In this document: piece after piece, positions 34,600 through 48,700 of the stretch | Numbering within the stretch: position 1 is the stretch's first letter | Layout: each line of letters begins with the position of its first letter | Source: Acheta domesticus | Taxonomy: Eukaryota; Arthropoda; Insecta; Orthoptera; Gryllidae | Assembly: GCA_031308135.1 (NCBI GenBank) | Contig: JAHLJT010000631.1 | Span: forward strand, 214,653,773-214,717,772 | DNA: 64,000 nt | Direction of reading: 5' to 3' | Made by a program: the position numbers and the translations under genes | The notes under the pieces: model-generated | Told to the model about the DNA's origin: nothing | Databases searched by the model: none | What the model saw: only the letters and a program-made list of their open reading frames with translations

Positions 34600-36500
34600 C
34601 GTCACGGAGGCGCAACCCCGCGTAGTCGTTTACGTTCTCGGGAATCTAGAGATTTCCGTGACTTAATTCGTCTGAGCCACCATTGGTCCTCTCTGTCGAG
34701 TACCTTCGTATCTTCGAACAAGTAGACATGTCCGGGTTCCGATGCTTACCGGGCGACAGTGGAGCGTTGAACATTTCGTTGTTTAAGGTGGCGTACTATG
34801 ATGGCGCAGTCTTTCATGTACAGTTCTCTTTCGCTGTAGTTGCAACTACAGCTGCACGATAGGGCGTAGACTGCTGTTTGGAGTGGTGGAAACTGGTTCT
34901 TAACCCACAATAATTCGGTCGAGCTTCTGGTGGGCCCAGTAGATCGTCTTTACGTAGAACCGACTTAATAACTTGCCAATCCTGTGTTACTCGGATGTAA
35001 GGGAGTGCAACTGTTACCTTGGCTTCGGTTTCCGTGGTGCTTTCTCTGGATGCCAGCGGGTCGTGCGTGAATTGAAAGATCCTGTGGATTGTATCCATTG
35101 ATAGCGAATGTCTGCTTAAGAATTTCCTGCTCAGCAGGGAGATTGGCCTTGTTGCAGATTCTGATTGCCCGGATGGCGAGAGTTTTCAGAAAGCCGTTCT
35201 TCATAATGCGTGGTGTAGCGATCAGTTTGAGTACATTTCCTGTAGCTCGAGTGTCTCCGGCTGTCGTTCCGCCTGCTCATCAAGACGAAGAGATGAGGTA
35301 ATTGGTTGTCTTTTTGCGTCTCCATAATGAACTTAATCTTGGGATGAGTAGTATTGATGAGGTCTTTGTAAGAAGTCGTGGAGGATGTCATCTTTGGGGT
35401 CATATCTTCCCCACATGGCGGGTTTCAGGCTGGCATTCGAGATTGCTTCATTCTCGAACGCGTCCATGAAGAGGTTTGCAGCTCTCGTTGAGAGGAGTGA
35501 ACCCACGGCCAGGCCTTCTACATGATGCATACAAGCTGCCCTGAAACCGGACGGTGGATGATAGGCAGAACTGGGAGAGGTTGATTCGTTCCTTAGAGAG
35601 TGCATGCTTCTAGTTTGTTGTGGATGACTGCCTCTGCCTCCCCCAGCGGTACCGTAGTGAAGTGATGTAACGGCAAATGTCCAGTGTGACCACTCTTTAA
35701 CCGCCTGTCTCGTAGCTAATGAAAGACGAGTTCCCGACAGCCGACGCGGTATCTTATCAGAGGGCGTAGTTTGTCGGCGGTGAATTTACGCTGCTCGCAA
35801 TAGGGCGCAGAGGTCCATCAGCCTTATGGATCTTAGGCAGCCCGTACAGCCGTGGAATGGCACTGCTGCCTCTTGAACTTGGGTTTAATTTCGGGTTCCA
35901 TGACAGTGGAAGTTGTTGCTACTTCTTCCCAAAGTTTCCGAACTGCGTACTGCTGGAACGGGGCTTAGGTCTCATGCAACAGTAGGCACCTTATAATTTC
36001 TGAGTACTCATGACAACGGTAACGTTACCTTTGGCCGCTGGTAGAATGACAATACCGCACAGGCGTATGGTTAGCATAGCAAGCCGCTTATCGTGAAAGT
36101 TTGCTGCGAGGTAGCTTGGTCTATCCAGGCGGTCGCTTTCCGGATTTGGTCAGTCTAATCCTCAGCTGGAATGTGACGGCGGACTCGATTTCTGTGGGGA
36201 CACGCGTGGGTGGCTGGCCCTCGTTGAGCACTGATAGGATATTTTCGGCCAGGTTATCGTCGGTGACATTTGCCACTTAGTTATTAGCATATTGAGGGAA
36301 CGACTTCGGTTGCTGTTTCACATTCAGATCATTCAATTTTCTCAATTAGCTTAGCCTTTTTACTTCTTGCCACAGCAAGAAAGTGAAGAAATATAGACTT
36401 TCCAGGAAGCGGCCTTATTTTCCCGTAGAACTAATATAGCTCTGGTCATGGGTGTTTCATAGTTGATCAAATCTGCGGTGATGGGAAGTCTATTGAGCCT
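34600..36500 (-). mobile_element. Penelope-like element, degraded, most of RT and traces of endonuclease
   Basis: Read from high to low coordinates: VANVTDDNLAENILSVLNEG (about 36280), IVILPAAKGNVTVVM (about 36050), LYGLPKIHKADGPLRPIASS (about 35860), VEGLAVGSLLSTRAANLFMD (about 35520; normally MGSPLSP), a damaged YVDD region (RYDPKDD, about 35395), HPKIKFIMETQKDNQLPHL (about 35345), AIRICNKANLPAEQEILKQT (about 35180) and YIRVTQDWQVIKSVLRKDDL (about 34990). The C-terminal VLDREDQWWLRRIK (about 34690) fits the region after the GIY-YIG core, whose own GVY and YIG motifs are not readable. Many frameshifts. YGLPKIHK is diagnostic for the family. Confidence 0.85.
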
Positions 36501-36760
36501 CGCCAGTGTCCGCTTTTGGTCACGCACCGCGTGGCACATTCGGCATTCCAGCAAGGCACAGGGTGTCGTGGTCATATTGCAGACAACCGGATTGCAATTG
36601 ACTCTGAACGAAAAAATAAGTCTTCTGTAAAACCATTGCCCGATGAAACCGGGCCATCATTGCATCAATGTACTTTAAACAATTGTCAGGTATTCGTACT
36701 TCTTTGCTGAACGTATTCTCAGCCAGCTCGATTGGTAGGAAACGTTTCAAACATGAACAT
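36501..36760. other. Junction between Penelope-like and LINE remnants
   Basis: Minus-strand frames here cannot be matched confidently to either neighbour; it may be the Penelope N-terminus. Confidence 0.35.
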
Positions 36761-38005
36761 TAAAGAGAACCACCGCAGAGAGAAGGTATCGATGGGGACA
36801 TAGGCGACAACAGTCCACTGTGATATGGCACGCTCGTACATGGATTAAGTGTAGAGCGCCAGATCGATGGGCGAGAAAGTGTTTCAAGGCATTGAAACGT
36901 GAGTATAATTTCCAGAATTCAGAAGAATTAGATTTTGCCAGTCAATTATATTTTCAAGAATAGTGCCCCCGGGCATAACCTCGTTCCACACTCCAGGCAG
37001 GATTGTGGAGACAAAAGTCACCAACAAGAAAAGGCTGGGGGAGCTGGGAGATAACATGTTCAAGTTGTTCCTATGTCACGGCTTGTGCAGGTAGAAGATT
37101 CTACGTCATGCATAAAGCGAAACTGACGGTAGGTTCAGCCGTACACACACGGTAAGTCGTTTCGGATGATGTGTTCTTCAGAGTATAAGGATTCACGGAT
37201 ACTGCAAAACCATGCCAACGAAGCCCGTTATCTTGGTCGGGCCGTTAAATATGAAAACTAAGAGGGACGCGACCTTGGGTAAAATGCATTTCCTGTACGG
37301 AGATAATACATGGGTTATTGTGAGATTACCTTACAGAACTTTAGTTCTTGTGAAAGGAAACGGAAAGCATTTACATTCCATGAGAGCTATTGTTGACATT
37401 TAGATGGGTTTCTTTTTCTTCGTTTTGAGTGAAGCTCTGCACATGCGCAGGCGTTTCGTCGTCCTGGCTAATGGTAGAGAGGGCGGCCAGCGTTAAAGAA
37501 TCCTGATCCCTTGAAATGGGTAACCGAGGTCTAGAAATAGGTCCTTTTCAACCTGATTTCGTTGGTACAGGTTTTGAGTAGTCCAATTAGAGGTCTTATC
37601 GTGCTTAATTACAGCCAGAATACAATTGAAGACTACACTCAAGTCGTCAGGGAAGACCTAACAAGCTGCGTCGCACATTGAGGGTAACATTTTTTGGGGG
37701 TTTCGGTTTGGCAGGTCGATGTTTTTGCGGTATTGAAAGTTTGAATTGATGTTTTGGCGTACTGGAGAAAGGCCGAGAGAAATCTACAGGATTTTTCGAC
37801 AAGTACCGACATTTGGCCTCGGGGAAAGACCTCGGTGACTCTGATATTTTGTAGCTCCTCCTTCAAAACGTTAGGGCATTTGGAGTTTGCCGCATGGTCT
37901 CCACTGCAGTTCACACAGTGTGATGTAATGTAACTATACGAAGTCTCCAGGACTCGCACAATAAACAAGAGACGAAGCCTACCACAGATTGTTTCTACTC
38001 GGATT
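36760..38005 (-). mobile_element. LINE remnant: ORF1 zinc knuckle to endonuclease, truncated
   Basis: On the minus strand CVNCSGDHAANSKCPNVLKE at about 37900 is a gag-like zinc knuckle of Jockey-type ORF1. Downstream, NNPCIISVQEMHF (about 37300; normally LQETH), VISQLPQPFLVGDFCLHNPA (about 37030) and ILENIIDWQNLILLNSGNYT then GTFSSIDLALY (about 36960-36860) follow the endonuclease order. It is broken by stops, and the reverse transcriptase is missing. It differs in sequence from the LINE at 14-19 kb. Confidence 0.75.
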
Positions 38006-39060
38006 CTCGCGGGCACCGGCGCCCCGCGAGCAATCGTGGCTAGCCCAGGAGGAGGTTGTGGAGGGGAAGCGCTCTTCTCACTTGTGCTTTCCTTTTCATG
38101 GAAGCAATGTGAATAGAGCGATGGCTGGCAGACGAAGCCGCAATCCCTTTTTCTGTTTCACAGGATACCTCGCCATCGTCGGAGTTGCAGTTGGAGACAA
38201 CAGATTTGCAGAACTCCCTACTTCTAAAGGACATATTTTAATACCCTTAATTTGTCGCGATCATATCAGAATTTACTTGTGGAAGTCTTCCCCAAGCTTG
38301 ATAATGTGCAGCTAAAATTATATCTGAGCCAACATATTGGGAGCAGCTTTTCTCTGCAATGAAAAGAATAAATAAAAAAAAAAACATCTTCAAGACATTG
38401 ATGAGCGTTTTATGCATCACAACAGTTACAAAGAACTGACAAGGTATTGCTTCACTTGGTAAGAAAAATATATCCAAAATTAATTTCATAAAATATTGTT
38501 GAATTGAATGGAATTTTACGTGTCTTGTTAAACTTACAGATTTCTTCCCGCGCATGAGCCCCGGCATGCCCTCTGGTCTCCATCCTAACCGCTCCCTGCT
38601 TCGCCTATCTGCGAATTGTCGCTAAAGGCCAAGAGGGCTCATATATCGCCATGCGCGGCGCGAGTGTTGACAGCAGTCTGTGCCCGCCAATCTTCGCCAG
38701 TGACCACGGTGGCTCGCGGGCGGCCCCGTGCCGGCCCGCAGGCAGCTGAGTTGGAACAACCTGGCCTACCCCAAGATCCCAGCATTAAGGCGGCACACGA
38801 GTTCCACAGGCCCTTCAATCCCCAAAACACCCATTCCCTTCGACATGGGTCTCCATGCATGGCAAACACATGGGTAGGCGTCCAGCATATTTTTCCATTT
38901 AAAAAGGTCCTTACGGCCAGGACTGGAGAAGGGAAAAACTGTCTCTAAAAGATTAAAATATACGGAAATTAAAAAAAAAATTCAGGAGTAAAAGATTCCA
39001 CCTTGTCTGGATGATCCCATAATCATTGCAATTAGTTAAATGAAGACACATATTATGTCC
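38006..39060. other. Intergenic, GC-rich block 38540-38880
   Basis: A GC-rich segment with clustered CGCG/GCGC steps between AT-rich flanks, probably repeat-derived. The open frames on both strands overlap each other and are not protein-like. Confidence 0.4.
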
Positions 39061-39634
39061 TTTTTTAAAACTTTACTATGAAATTAAGTCATATATAAAT
39101 AGTAAATCATTCACAAAAACAATATAAAAACATAATTCAGATAAAATAAAGACTAGAAAAATTAGAAATAGGAGAGAACACGCTATTAGTAAAATGTTCT
39201 ATTTCAAGGTCGCATGTACGTCTTCCAAAAGTTATACAGCAATCATGGCATTCAATAAGTAATGCAATTTAGTGACCTGTGTGATATTGTGACATTCATG
39301 TTCTTCACACTTACAAATGCTCTTTTTATCAATGCTTTGTACAAAATAGTGTTAAGAGGTAGGCTACACTCTTTTGCAACATACACTAATCCATTTTAAT
39401 AATTTATGTGTTCTCTTTTGATGAGTAGTCTTCCTGATGAGGTCAATTCTCATGTGAAAGCATAAACATCATTGTGGTGCCTCTTCTAACGACTAGAATA
39501 AGAGTTACTTAAAAAGAACAAAACACTCAAATTACAAAAAATATCACAGTGCAATATAATCTTGTCAGTGCGTTAGGACGGAATATGACGGTGCTCGTAA
39601 AATCACCAACAACTACACGTACTGTGCAGCTATT

Positions 39635-39775
39635 TTAATCTTCTATCTTCTCTTTGTCACCAATTTGCAAATCGTGTAATTGTGAACGAAGGGTTTTTAT
39701 CTGCTCATTCTTTTTTGCTAACATTTTTTTCATGTTCGTGTAGACAACAGTTTCACTGAATTTTCTTTCCAATTC
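39635..39775 (-). CDS. LZTFL1: LZTFL1 exon 7 with stop codon
   Basis: It begins after TTTTTACAG with ELERKFSETVVYTNMKKMLA, the most conserved stretch of the family, and ends DKEKIED and a stop. The 3' UTR lies below 39635. A possible ATTAAA signal is at 39400-39395. Confidence 0.93.
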   Translation of the reverse strand, partial: ELERKFSETVVYTNMKKMLAKKNEQIKTLRSQLHDLQIGDKEKIED

Positions 39776-42700
39776 CTGTAAAAATACATTTGATATTAGG
39801 CAACATAATATTGTATTCTTATTTTTTCTTAATTTGTTCATGCACTTATAATTGAAAAATTATATCAGAAATGTTGTAACATAAATAGAAAAAAAGTGAG
39901 AATCAAGAAGTTGTAACAGTACACTACGCAATGAGTTTATAATGTTAAGCTTTATTGCATGAATACATATTTTGAAAATGAGTGACGTTAGGAGTGAGTT
40001 TTCCAATTTGTAAAATTCAATAAAGTAACAATATAAACAAGTTCATACATGATTTTTAGAATAACAGGATTATAAATCTATAAGAGAATCTAAATTAATT
40101 TGTGCAATTAACTTCTTCATATCAAGCCAGTAATTATCTTTTTCATATTATAAACCTTTTTTGTTACAAGAAATTTTTCATAAATAGTATTAAACGAAAG
40201 GAATGGATAAAGGGGAGTATACTGACATGAGTGGTTTGTTCAAGAAAACAAGCAACTATGGAAGCGATTACATACCCCATTATCCATGCATAATGTTCAA
40301 TACTTTTTTCATTTCATTTTTTTCAGTTCAATATTTTTATAATTTAAATTTTGAGAAATCCAAGAACATCTTTAACATTTGAGACAAACATGTGATGATA
40401 TATTTATTCCAAAAAAGATCTATTTAAGGGGGACTATGCATTGATTTTATGGAGACTATGCATTGTGATCACCATAGTAAGAGGATAAAGAAATGTTTGC
40501 AAATGGAAGATATTGAACATTTTCCAGATGAAATATTAGAAGCTGACAAAGTTATGAAAATATTACATCCCAAGAAAAGTAAACACAGGTATGGGACAGA
40601 ATACATGAATAAATGTTGGTTTGTTAAAAGCGAGTCACTTCTCACTCAAAAGTTTTGCTGGCATACTTTTTAGAACTAGTAAATACAACTGATGTTTATA
40701 CTTTTTACATTGAGAATACGATAAGACCGTATGCTTTACTTATAAAAAAATTAATTTATTCACGATACATATTTTACAATCCATTAGTCGGCTAGTATCA
40801 AATCAACTTTTACTTCACCAATTTTGTTTTATTCATTTTTATTCATAGTTACATAGTAGTACGATATGTTGTTATTGTAGGTCCATAGTCTGTGATGTAC
40901 ATTTTTGTTCACGTTTCACAGCCTATTGGAAATACCTTGACCGCATCTCATTATAGTGACTCATTTAGATGATTTTGATCCCTTTTCTGAATTATTTTTG
41001 GTAGTTGTGGAGTTCTATTTGCATGTGTGCAATTAATACAGTGATAATCAATGATTTTTCATGTAATTAACAAGCATTTTTAATTCACTGAAAGAAAAAT
41101 GACATCTTATGGAACAAATTACCACATTTGCCACTTATGGCACAAATTGTGGTGTCATCACACATTCAGCAGCCAGAGAAGTCATAGGGAGGTAGCCATA
41201 AATAGTCAACCACAGTTTATTTGCAGATGTCAAGTACCAACTACTCTCCCTATCCCAGAAAGTGGCAACCATTTTATTTTTGACCATTTTTCTCTTGAGA
41301 GATCAATAAACTCGCATCTGAGCCCAACCAAGACCATCTAGAATAGTATATTACAAGGCCTGAGCCAATGTGAATGTCACATGATCTTATGTCACAATCA
41401 GTGGCTGAACATTTTTTGTTTTTGCATGTGCCCTTGTCAACAAGCTAGAATATTCTAGCTAACTTGGCCCTTGTAGGATAAGTTTAGAAGCGAACCGGAC
41501 GTTTTAATTGTGTGCATGGTTTCCTGCACAAAAAGAATTCCTTCGTCCATTTCCTTGGAGTAAGCAAGGTATTTTTACTTCTAGTATTGAATGACTTCAA
41601 GTATGTGGTGCAATTATCAAATATTTTATCTAATATTTGTTGTAATATGTTTTGTTGCTTGCATTTGGATGTTTGGTTATACTATTATACCTGCATTTTT
41701 TCAGTGAATACTTGCAAACTATCCTTAAAGGAAGATATTTTGAAAATTAGGCAGGAGAGATATATGACAAAATATCAAGCAAGTGAAGTGTACCATGCTG
41801 TTGATTAAATTATGATGGATCAACGAAACGCATTTCAACTTTGAAATTTCCAAACAATTCTGCTCTGTGACAGAAGTGGATGAAAATATAAATAGGAAAG
41901 GTTTTGTCCACTCAAAAAGCTTGTGTGAATGTGCATGTGTGTGTAAAATACTTTGACTCAAAATTTATTCTCTGCCAGAACAAGGCAGTAAGACAAGATG
42001 GTGTTGAGATATTTACTAAACAAACGTACTATACTGAAAGATGCATTCCCTTCTATCTTACTGAACAGCCTCACTACTTGACGAAGACTCACCAAGTGTT
42101 TCAGATATAGATATAAGAAAATTCAAGGTTTCATCCTGTAGATTACGGTGCAATAAATGTTTCTTTGAGGCTGTAGGCATAAAATTTTAGTTTTTAAGGC
42201 CATAGAAGCATCATTTAGGAGTTATTTAACAATATAGTTTCAAAATGCTGCTAAATGTGTTGCGGGTTGCATTTGGCGTGGATATTTAGTTTTGTTCTAC
42301 AGTGCCATGTAGCAGAGTTTCAACAGATTTAACAGCACATAAACCTTCTCGGAGAAAAAAACACATAGAAGTGCCAACTTTCATGGAGATTGGTCTCATG
42401 GTTTAGCTAATTGATGGGGTTAATTGATATGTGTATTGATGTCTCTTTAATAACTTGTATTTTATGAGATATTTTAGGTAACTTTGTTTTTTCAAATGGG
42501 ATTATACATATTTTTCAGTCTATCATGACAAGCGTTAAAAGACAAATCCAAAGATATAAATATTGTCATATGTTAGATAAGCATTTTTTTAAGTAAATGT
42601 GATTTTTTTTGAGACTAGTGTTTAATGGATATTTTCATTGTACCTGTCAGCCCTACAAGGTCACGCAGCACTCCACCAGCAAACGCAGGGGTCGGGAAAG

Positions 42701-45700
42701 GGAAGGGATTTCAGTACTTGAGGATACGAAAAATATTCACGAAACTGTTGCATTTTTTCCTGAACTCTTCTTTCTATCCTGATCCATTTTCAGATATATT
42801 GTGTTTCTTAGGGATTGAAAATAATGATTTGTCTTAAGTAGTATGTATTGAAATAAGATTATTTCTATCCCTAAGTTATTATTATATGCTTATTAACATT
42901 GAAATTCGTTTGTACAAAATAAGCAATATTTTTTGTACAGTCTTAATTATTTATTCCTATTGTCCTTTGTTTCAAGATCCCATTAATACGTATCTTATGA
43001 AACCCCATTAAATGTATTCGAAGTTATAAACAATTTTATTACAATACAAACTTATGACAAATCCTTATTTTCCATCCATTAATTCCTTCAATCAAAGAAA
43101 GGCGAAAATCTGAAAATGCAGAAGGATGGAAAGCCAGTTCAGGAAAAAACTGCAATGGTTTTGTGAATATTTGGAATACTGTTTCGTATCTTCAAATAAG
43201 ATCCCTCCCCTTCCCTTCTCATCCTCGGGAGCGTGCGTGCGTGTGTGTGTATATATTACTACTAAACATTACTACTAAATTCTGTTTTAAATTAGACAAC
43301 TTGAAAGAAATACAGCAGGAAAAATATAAATAGAATTGTTATCATGAAGGTACTTAATCTCTTATGAGTTAAATTGTTTTATGAATTCTACAAAATTGTA
43401 TATTATAAATAATGTAGTATGTACACAAATTTAAGCTTTCTCATTATGTTAATTTACATATATGAAAACTGCACAATACAAATTGTAAAATAATTCTAAA
43501 ATAAATTCCTAGAGTGTCAAGAAGGCTTCATGTTTCCTGGCTTATTTTAAATAAGTCTCGTTTTCCATGTGATTTTAAGAACTAAATCTCTTTTAAAAAC
43601 TGTTGAGAGTACGCCACTTGGACAGCCAGCTACCCTTTGTGTCATCATTCAGTGCAGGAGCAGGCCTTCTATTCTAGAGAGCTTTGGCCCAACCCAACTG
43701 ACCATGATCAGCTATAGAAGGTTTAGTGTAAAATAATAGTATGCTCATCTTGTACCAGATTTAAATGACAAACTATAACACAATGTAATTCAAATATATT
43801 AAAAACATCCTTTCAAGATGTATGAGTAAGCAATACATTAACTATGGAAGAAATAAGTAATTCAACTCTATTAAAAACCATCATCAAATTATGAAAATAC
43901 CTGTTCAGCTAATTGTAACTGGGACTGTGCTTCTTTCACAAGCTGCTTGGCATTCTCCAACTCAAGCTGCAACTGCTCATGTTCTGCAAGAGCCTGTTGT
44001 TTATCAATATCTAAACGATGTTTTGTTTCAGCTAATTCACTTTGCATCTGCAATAAAAACATTACAGCATCACTCTCCTGGACCAGACCAAATATATGAT
44101 CTTGAAACACATGTCAGAACAAGATAAACAAATGCTCCTTACAATATGTTCATAATTTGGCCCTTGAATTTGGACCAGACTTTCATTAACTTTTAACTTA
44201 GTCGCTAGCATTGTTCACAGATGGACACATGTTTAACCGTCAATCAATTTTTTGGAATCAAGGCTCCACAAAATGTGGATTCTGGCCACGTGTAATAAAA
44301 TAGAGAGTCCCCCCCCTACACTCAGCAACTGGATTTATCCACTTTTTCGTTATCAGGGCCTGGCAATAAGTGTTTTTCGGGTGAAAATTTGCTCTTTTTT
44401 TTTCTTTCCCACTAACAATTAATTTGTAATACGACTGAGTCAAAAATTCAGCATTTAATTTTGCAGGAGATGCTGTTAACCTAGTAATCAGGACCAGGTG
44501 AAAATCAACGTACTATGAACATTTTCACTGGGTAGTGATTAAAAAAATGTTTTTCAAAACTGTGTGAAAACTTATAGATGATATACTGTAACAATTAATC
44601 AATAGTTAAAATACAATTGTGATCTTTCATTGCAATTTTGACCTATAAATCCAATTTATTTTGTAAGAATCATCTCAGAAAACTGTTGCCATTTCATTGC
44701 TAGTTTAAGAAAAATATAACTCCAATTTGTTCAAAATAATGTCCCAAACGATTAAAATTCTATAATGACTTAAATCACTATAAAATATTCTACTTATGTT
44801 ATACCTTTAACACACATTTCTAATTGCAGTAGCATGAACTAGATTTTTCACACACAACATTAAACTTTAAAATGGCAGTATCTACAAATATTAGAAGAGA
44901 TGGTGCCTTTGAATTGCACTATTTAAGAGTAAGAAGACAATGCATAGTAGTCAACTCAGTACTTTCATCATCTTTTATTGGTTAACTAATAGGCCAACAA
45001 TGACATTACTTCTCACCTTTTATAAGAAACCAAAATATTCTGTTATGATCATCAGTAATGAAAATCCTACAAATTAAAAGTATATAATAGAAAATATATT
45101 TCTAGACATTTTTAGGAGTAAGATTTACCTCATTTAATTGGGAAGGTTGAGGACACTCTTTCACTTGCTTCTGCAGATCTCCAATTTGGTTTAAAGCTCT
45201 TGTCAAATTGTTTTTAAGTTGATCCATTTGTTCCTGGGAACTCACCATCTAAACAGATATGTAAATATAATAACAATGGCACTAATGTCTTAAATACACA
45301 AATATTGTAGACGTTATTTTTAAAAATCAACCTTATCTTCTGCAACTGTCAAGGAAGTTTTTAATCTCTCATTCTCACTTTTCAGACGTTCTATTTCCAA
45401 ATTTAAAAGAGGCATTGATCCATGAACATCACTCAAAGGTTGCAGCCTGACTTTGGTAGGTGATTGTGGAGGTTTATCAGGAAAAAGACCCAGAATTTCA
45501 TGACGTTCAAGGGTTCTAATACTTTCAAGCATTTCCCTGAAATTATACACATTAATTTTTGACTGCATTCACTATTTATTTAAAGTACTCCTTGTAAATA
45601 CAAATGTTATTGACATTTCTCTCATAAACAGCAGCTTATAGAGACATCATTTTATGTCCAGAAAAAATATTGCACAGCTTCCTAGCTATTAATAAACAGG

Positions 45701-48700
45701 GAAAGAAAACCTAATGAAACACCAGAACTCTTATCAGATTCATCTCTTATTAATTATTACATTCAATCTGTGAATGATATAATTTCATCAGTACTTCACA
45801 ATATTCATAAAACTATGGAATTCTGCAGAAATGGTGAGCAAATGTAAGATGGCACTAACTTCTATTTGCAGTCCATTGGTAGTTAACATAATAAAAGCAA
45901 CCAGAAAATTATCACGATCTTATAACTGTGACCCATATGGTTTCTCCATGTTGTTTTATAAAACAAATTATTAAAGCAAACTCTCTATCTTGGTCATTTT
46001 ATTGAGCATGTGTTTATCACAGGGTATTTTTCAATCAAATCTAAAATTATCTTAAGTGATTTCCTTTAGTGACTAGTGGTGCAACAAAATGGCACAGACT
46101 TTCCCATATTAGCTTTCTGTTTCCTTTGGTCTTGCCTGGCTATTCGGATTTGACATATACTCTTGCCCAGCTGCCATCTATCGACACCCAAAGTAATTTC
46201 TTATTTTTTTGGTTTCCTAATGGTAGAACGGAAATATTAATTTTAGAATATTAAAGAACAGTAAAACTTCGTCCAAAATGGCTATCTTCTTAGAAAAATT
46301 TGGAGCTGTTTTAAAGAAAATGGCTTTTAAAAGCTACTAAAAATTAGAAATTTCAAGCTCTTTTTCACAGAAAATTTTTGAGTTTTCAAAAAACTTCATT
46401 TAAAGTTATTTTAAGCATGAGCAATCACAAATAGAATAGTGTTTACAAATAGCCGGAAATATGCACATTAAGGGCGTTAAGAGATCTTTAAAAAGAATTT
46501 TGTAATTTTTGCAAAAACAAAAAAACACCCCAAAATGAACTTTACGGCTTATTAAAGAGTGCAATTTGCACTCGCCCAAAAAGTTTGAAGAAAAAATTTG
46601 GGACCATTTTTGAGAAAGTGGCGTTTGAGCATTTCTGAAAATGCGGAATTTTGAGCTAGTTTTCACAGAAAACTATTCAATTTTCGAGGAACTTCATTTG
46701 ACATTATTTAAAGCACATGTACATGTAAATATAATAATGTGAACAAATCGCCACTAATGTAAATATTAAGGACATGAGAGACAAGTCAAAAAATTACATT
46801 TTTGTAATTTTTGAAAATACCAAAGAATAGAGCAATATGGCATTAATGACATCTCATAGAGCACATTTAGCACTATCTCTACAAAAAATTTAAAGAAAAA
46901 TTTGGAGCCATTTTGAAAACATAGGTTTTTGTAATTTTTTAAAATCACAAATATTATGTGCAATATTACGCAAAAACTATTAAAATTTTCAAAAAAATGT
47001 GCATGACCTTAATGGAAGAACTCACTTTGGACAACAAATTTTATTTGAAGGAAAAATCTCTATCTTCAATTTTGTAGTGCTAGGAAACTTTTGCAATTTT
47101 CAAAAATTCAGAGTTAACCATGAAAATGGGACCTATGCCACCTTTATAAGTGTGTTTTATTCTATCCTTACAAGAAATTAAAAAAAAAAATTTGGAGCCG
47201 GTTTTGAGGAAATTTTGAAAACATCTAAGGGGCTTCATGTACTTAGGGTTTCGGCGCTACAATTGTTCACAGACTGACAGACAGATGGATGGATGTTTTG
47301 AAAAGAACCACTTTTTCAGTGTCGGGGGCTCCAAAACGTTCATTTCCATTGCAATCTAGAAATCGATTTTCCACAACATTACATAACTTTCCCTGTACTA
47401 CATATATACACACGTATATGGGAAAGTAAAAAGGGTGACTGAATGATACTAATAATACTATGTAACTAACAACTTACCTTATTGATAACAGTAATCTCTA
47501 TTTTATGCAAAACTCTCGACTCTATTTTATACAAACAACTTATGACACAGTTTGAAGATATTTGTTTATTCTTATTGGTACATTTGGTTTTAAATGTGGC
47601 AAATCAACCACTACAGCAATGGATCAAGTACATCATTGACTCATTTGAAGCCAATTTTTATTCATTTCTTGTGCCCAATCTAACAAAAACTTTTGACTGA
47701 GTTGTACCTGGGGGTTCTCACACAAAAAATTAAAAACCATGACATCAGTGAAAACAAAGTTGTACAACTTAAGTTGTACATGTCACAATTAATACAATTC
47801 AGATTACGGGCAACAAGAATTACTGACATTGTGTATGGTGTGTTGCAGAGCTCAATCTGAATACATTCTCTTTTACTGTTATGGTTAGAGACAAGATTTC
47901 CCTGCAAATGCATGTTTTTAACCATTAACTGGTGACATGCCTTCAAACTTCTCATACCGGTGATGAGTGGTCTGTGAGACGCCAAATGTTTTAAGCCAAT
48001 TATTTTCGGTATTCCATTTCAAATTGACTTGACAAATTTTTTCAATTTAACAATGCTATTATCAACAAGAAAATAAAAGGATTGTTGTTAAAATGTAAAA
48101 TGACTATAAAATAATTATTTATTACTCGCTGAGTAAATTTCTGGCTTTAATTTATTTCATACTGCTTCTGCACAATTAATTACCTTAAAAACTCATAGAA
48201 AGATTTGAAATATTATTCATTACATTAAAAAAACCTTTCTTTAAATACGATAATGCATTGTTACATGAAAATCATTAATAAAAAAATGCAATGCACATTC
48301 ACTGTGGGAAGAACAGTCTTACTACTGGTGATGTGAGGTCTGCGAGACCGCTCCAAAACTTCAACTGGCCCTCAAAGGCAAATGGCTGTCACTGGATCTG
48401 CTGCCCTGTGTGTGAGTAGTTTAGAAAGAGATAGGAAGGTACTATAAAGAAAAACGTGTTGAGACATACCAAAAAGGAGAGCTACTTGTTAATTTTTCCT
48501 AGGCAGTCTCAGAGACCACACGTCACCAGCTAAGGGTTAAGCTTCTTAAGAGCTTTCCAGCTTTGTAAATGTATATTTTATGGCAAAGTCATTTTAAGAT
48601 TGGATACTTTCTCTGTGTGTTTTGATAATTTTTTTGGAGAAATTCATGTACAATGCATTGTTTCATTAAAAACCACATTTAGACTTCAATCTAGCTTATT

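Larger units (their letters stand above)
39776..43900. other. LZTFL1 intron 6
   Basis: AT-rich intron. The tail repeat (42285-42420) and R2 copy B (42590-43240) are listed separately. Plus-strand open frames at 40449, 41099 and 41512 are not recognised. Confidence 0.6.
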
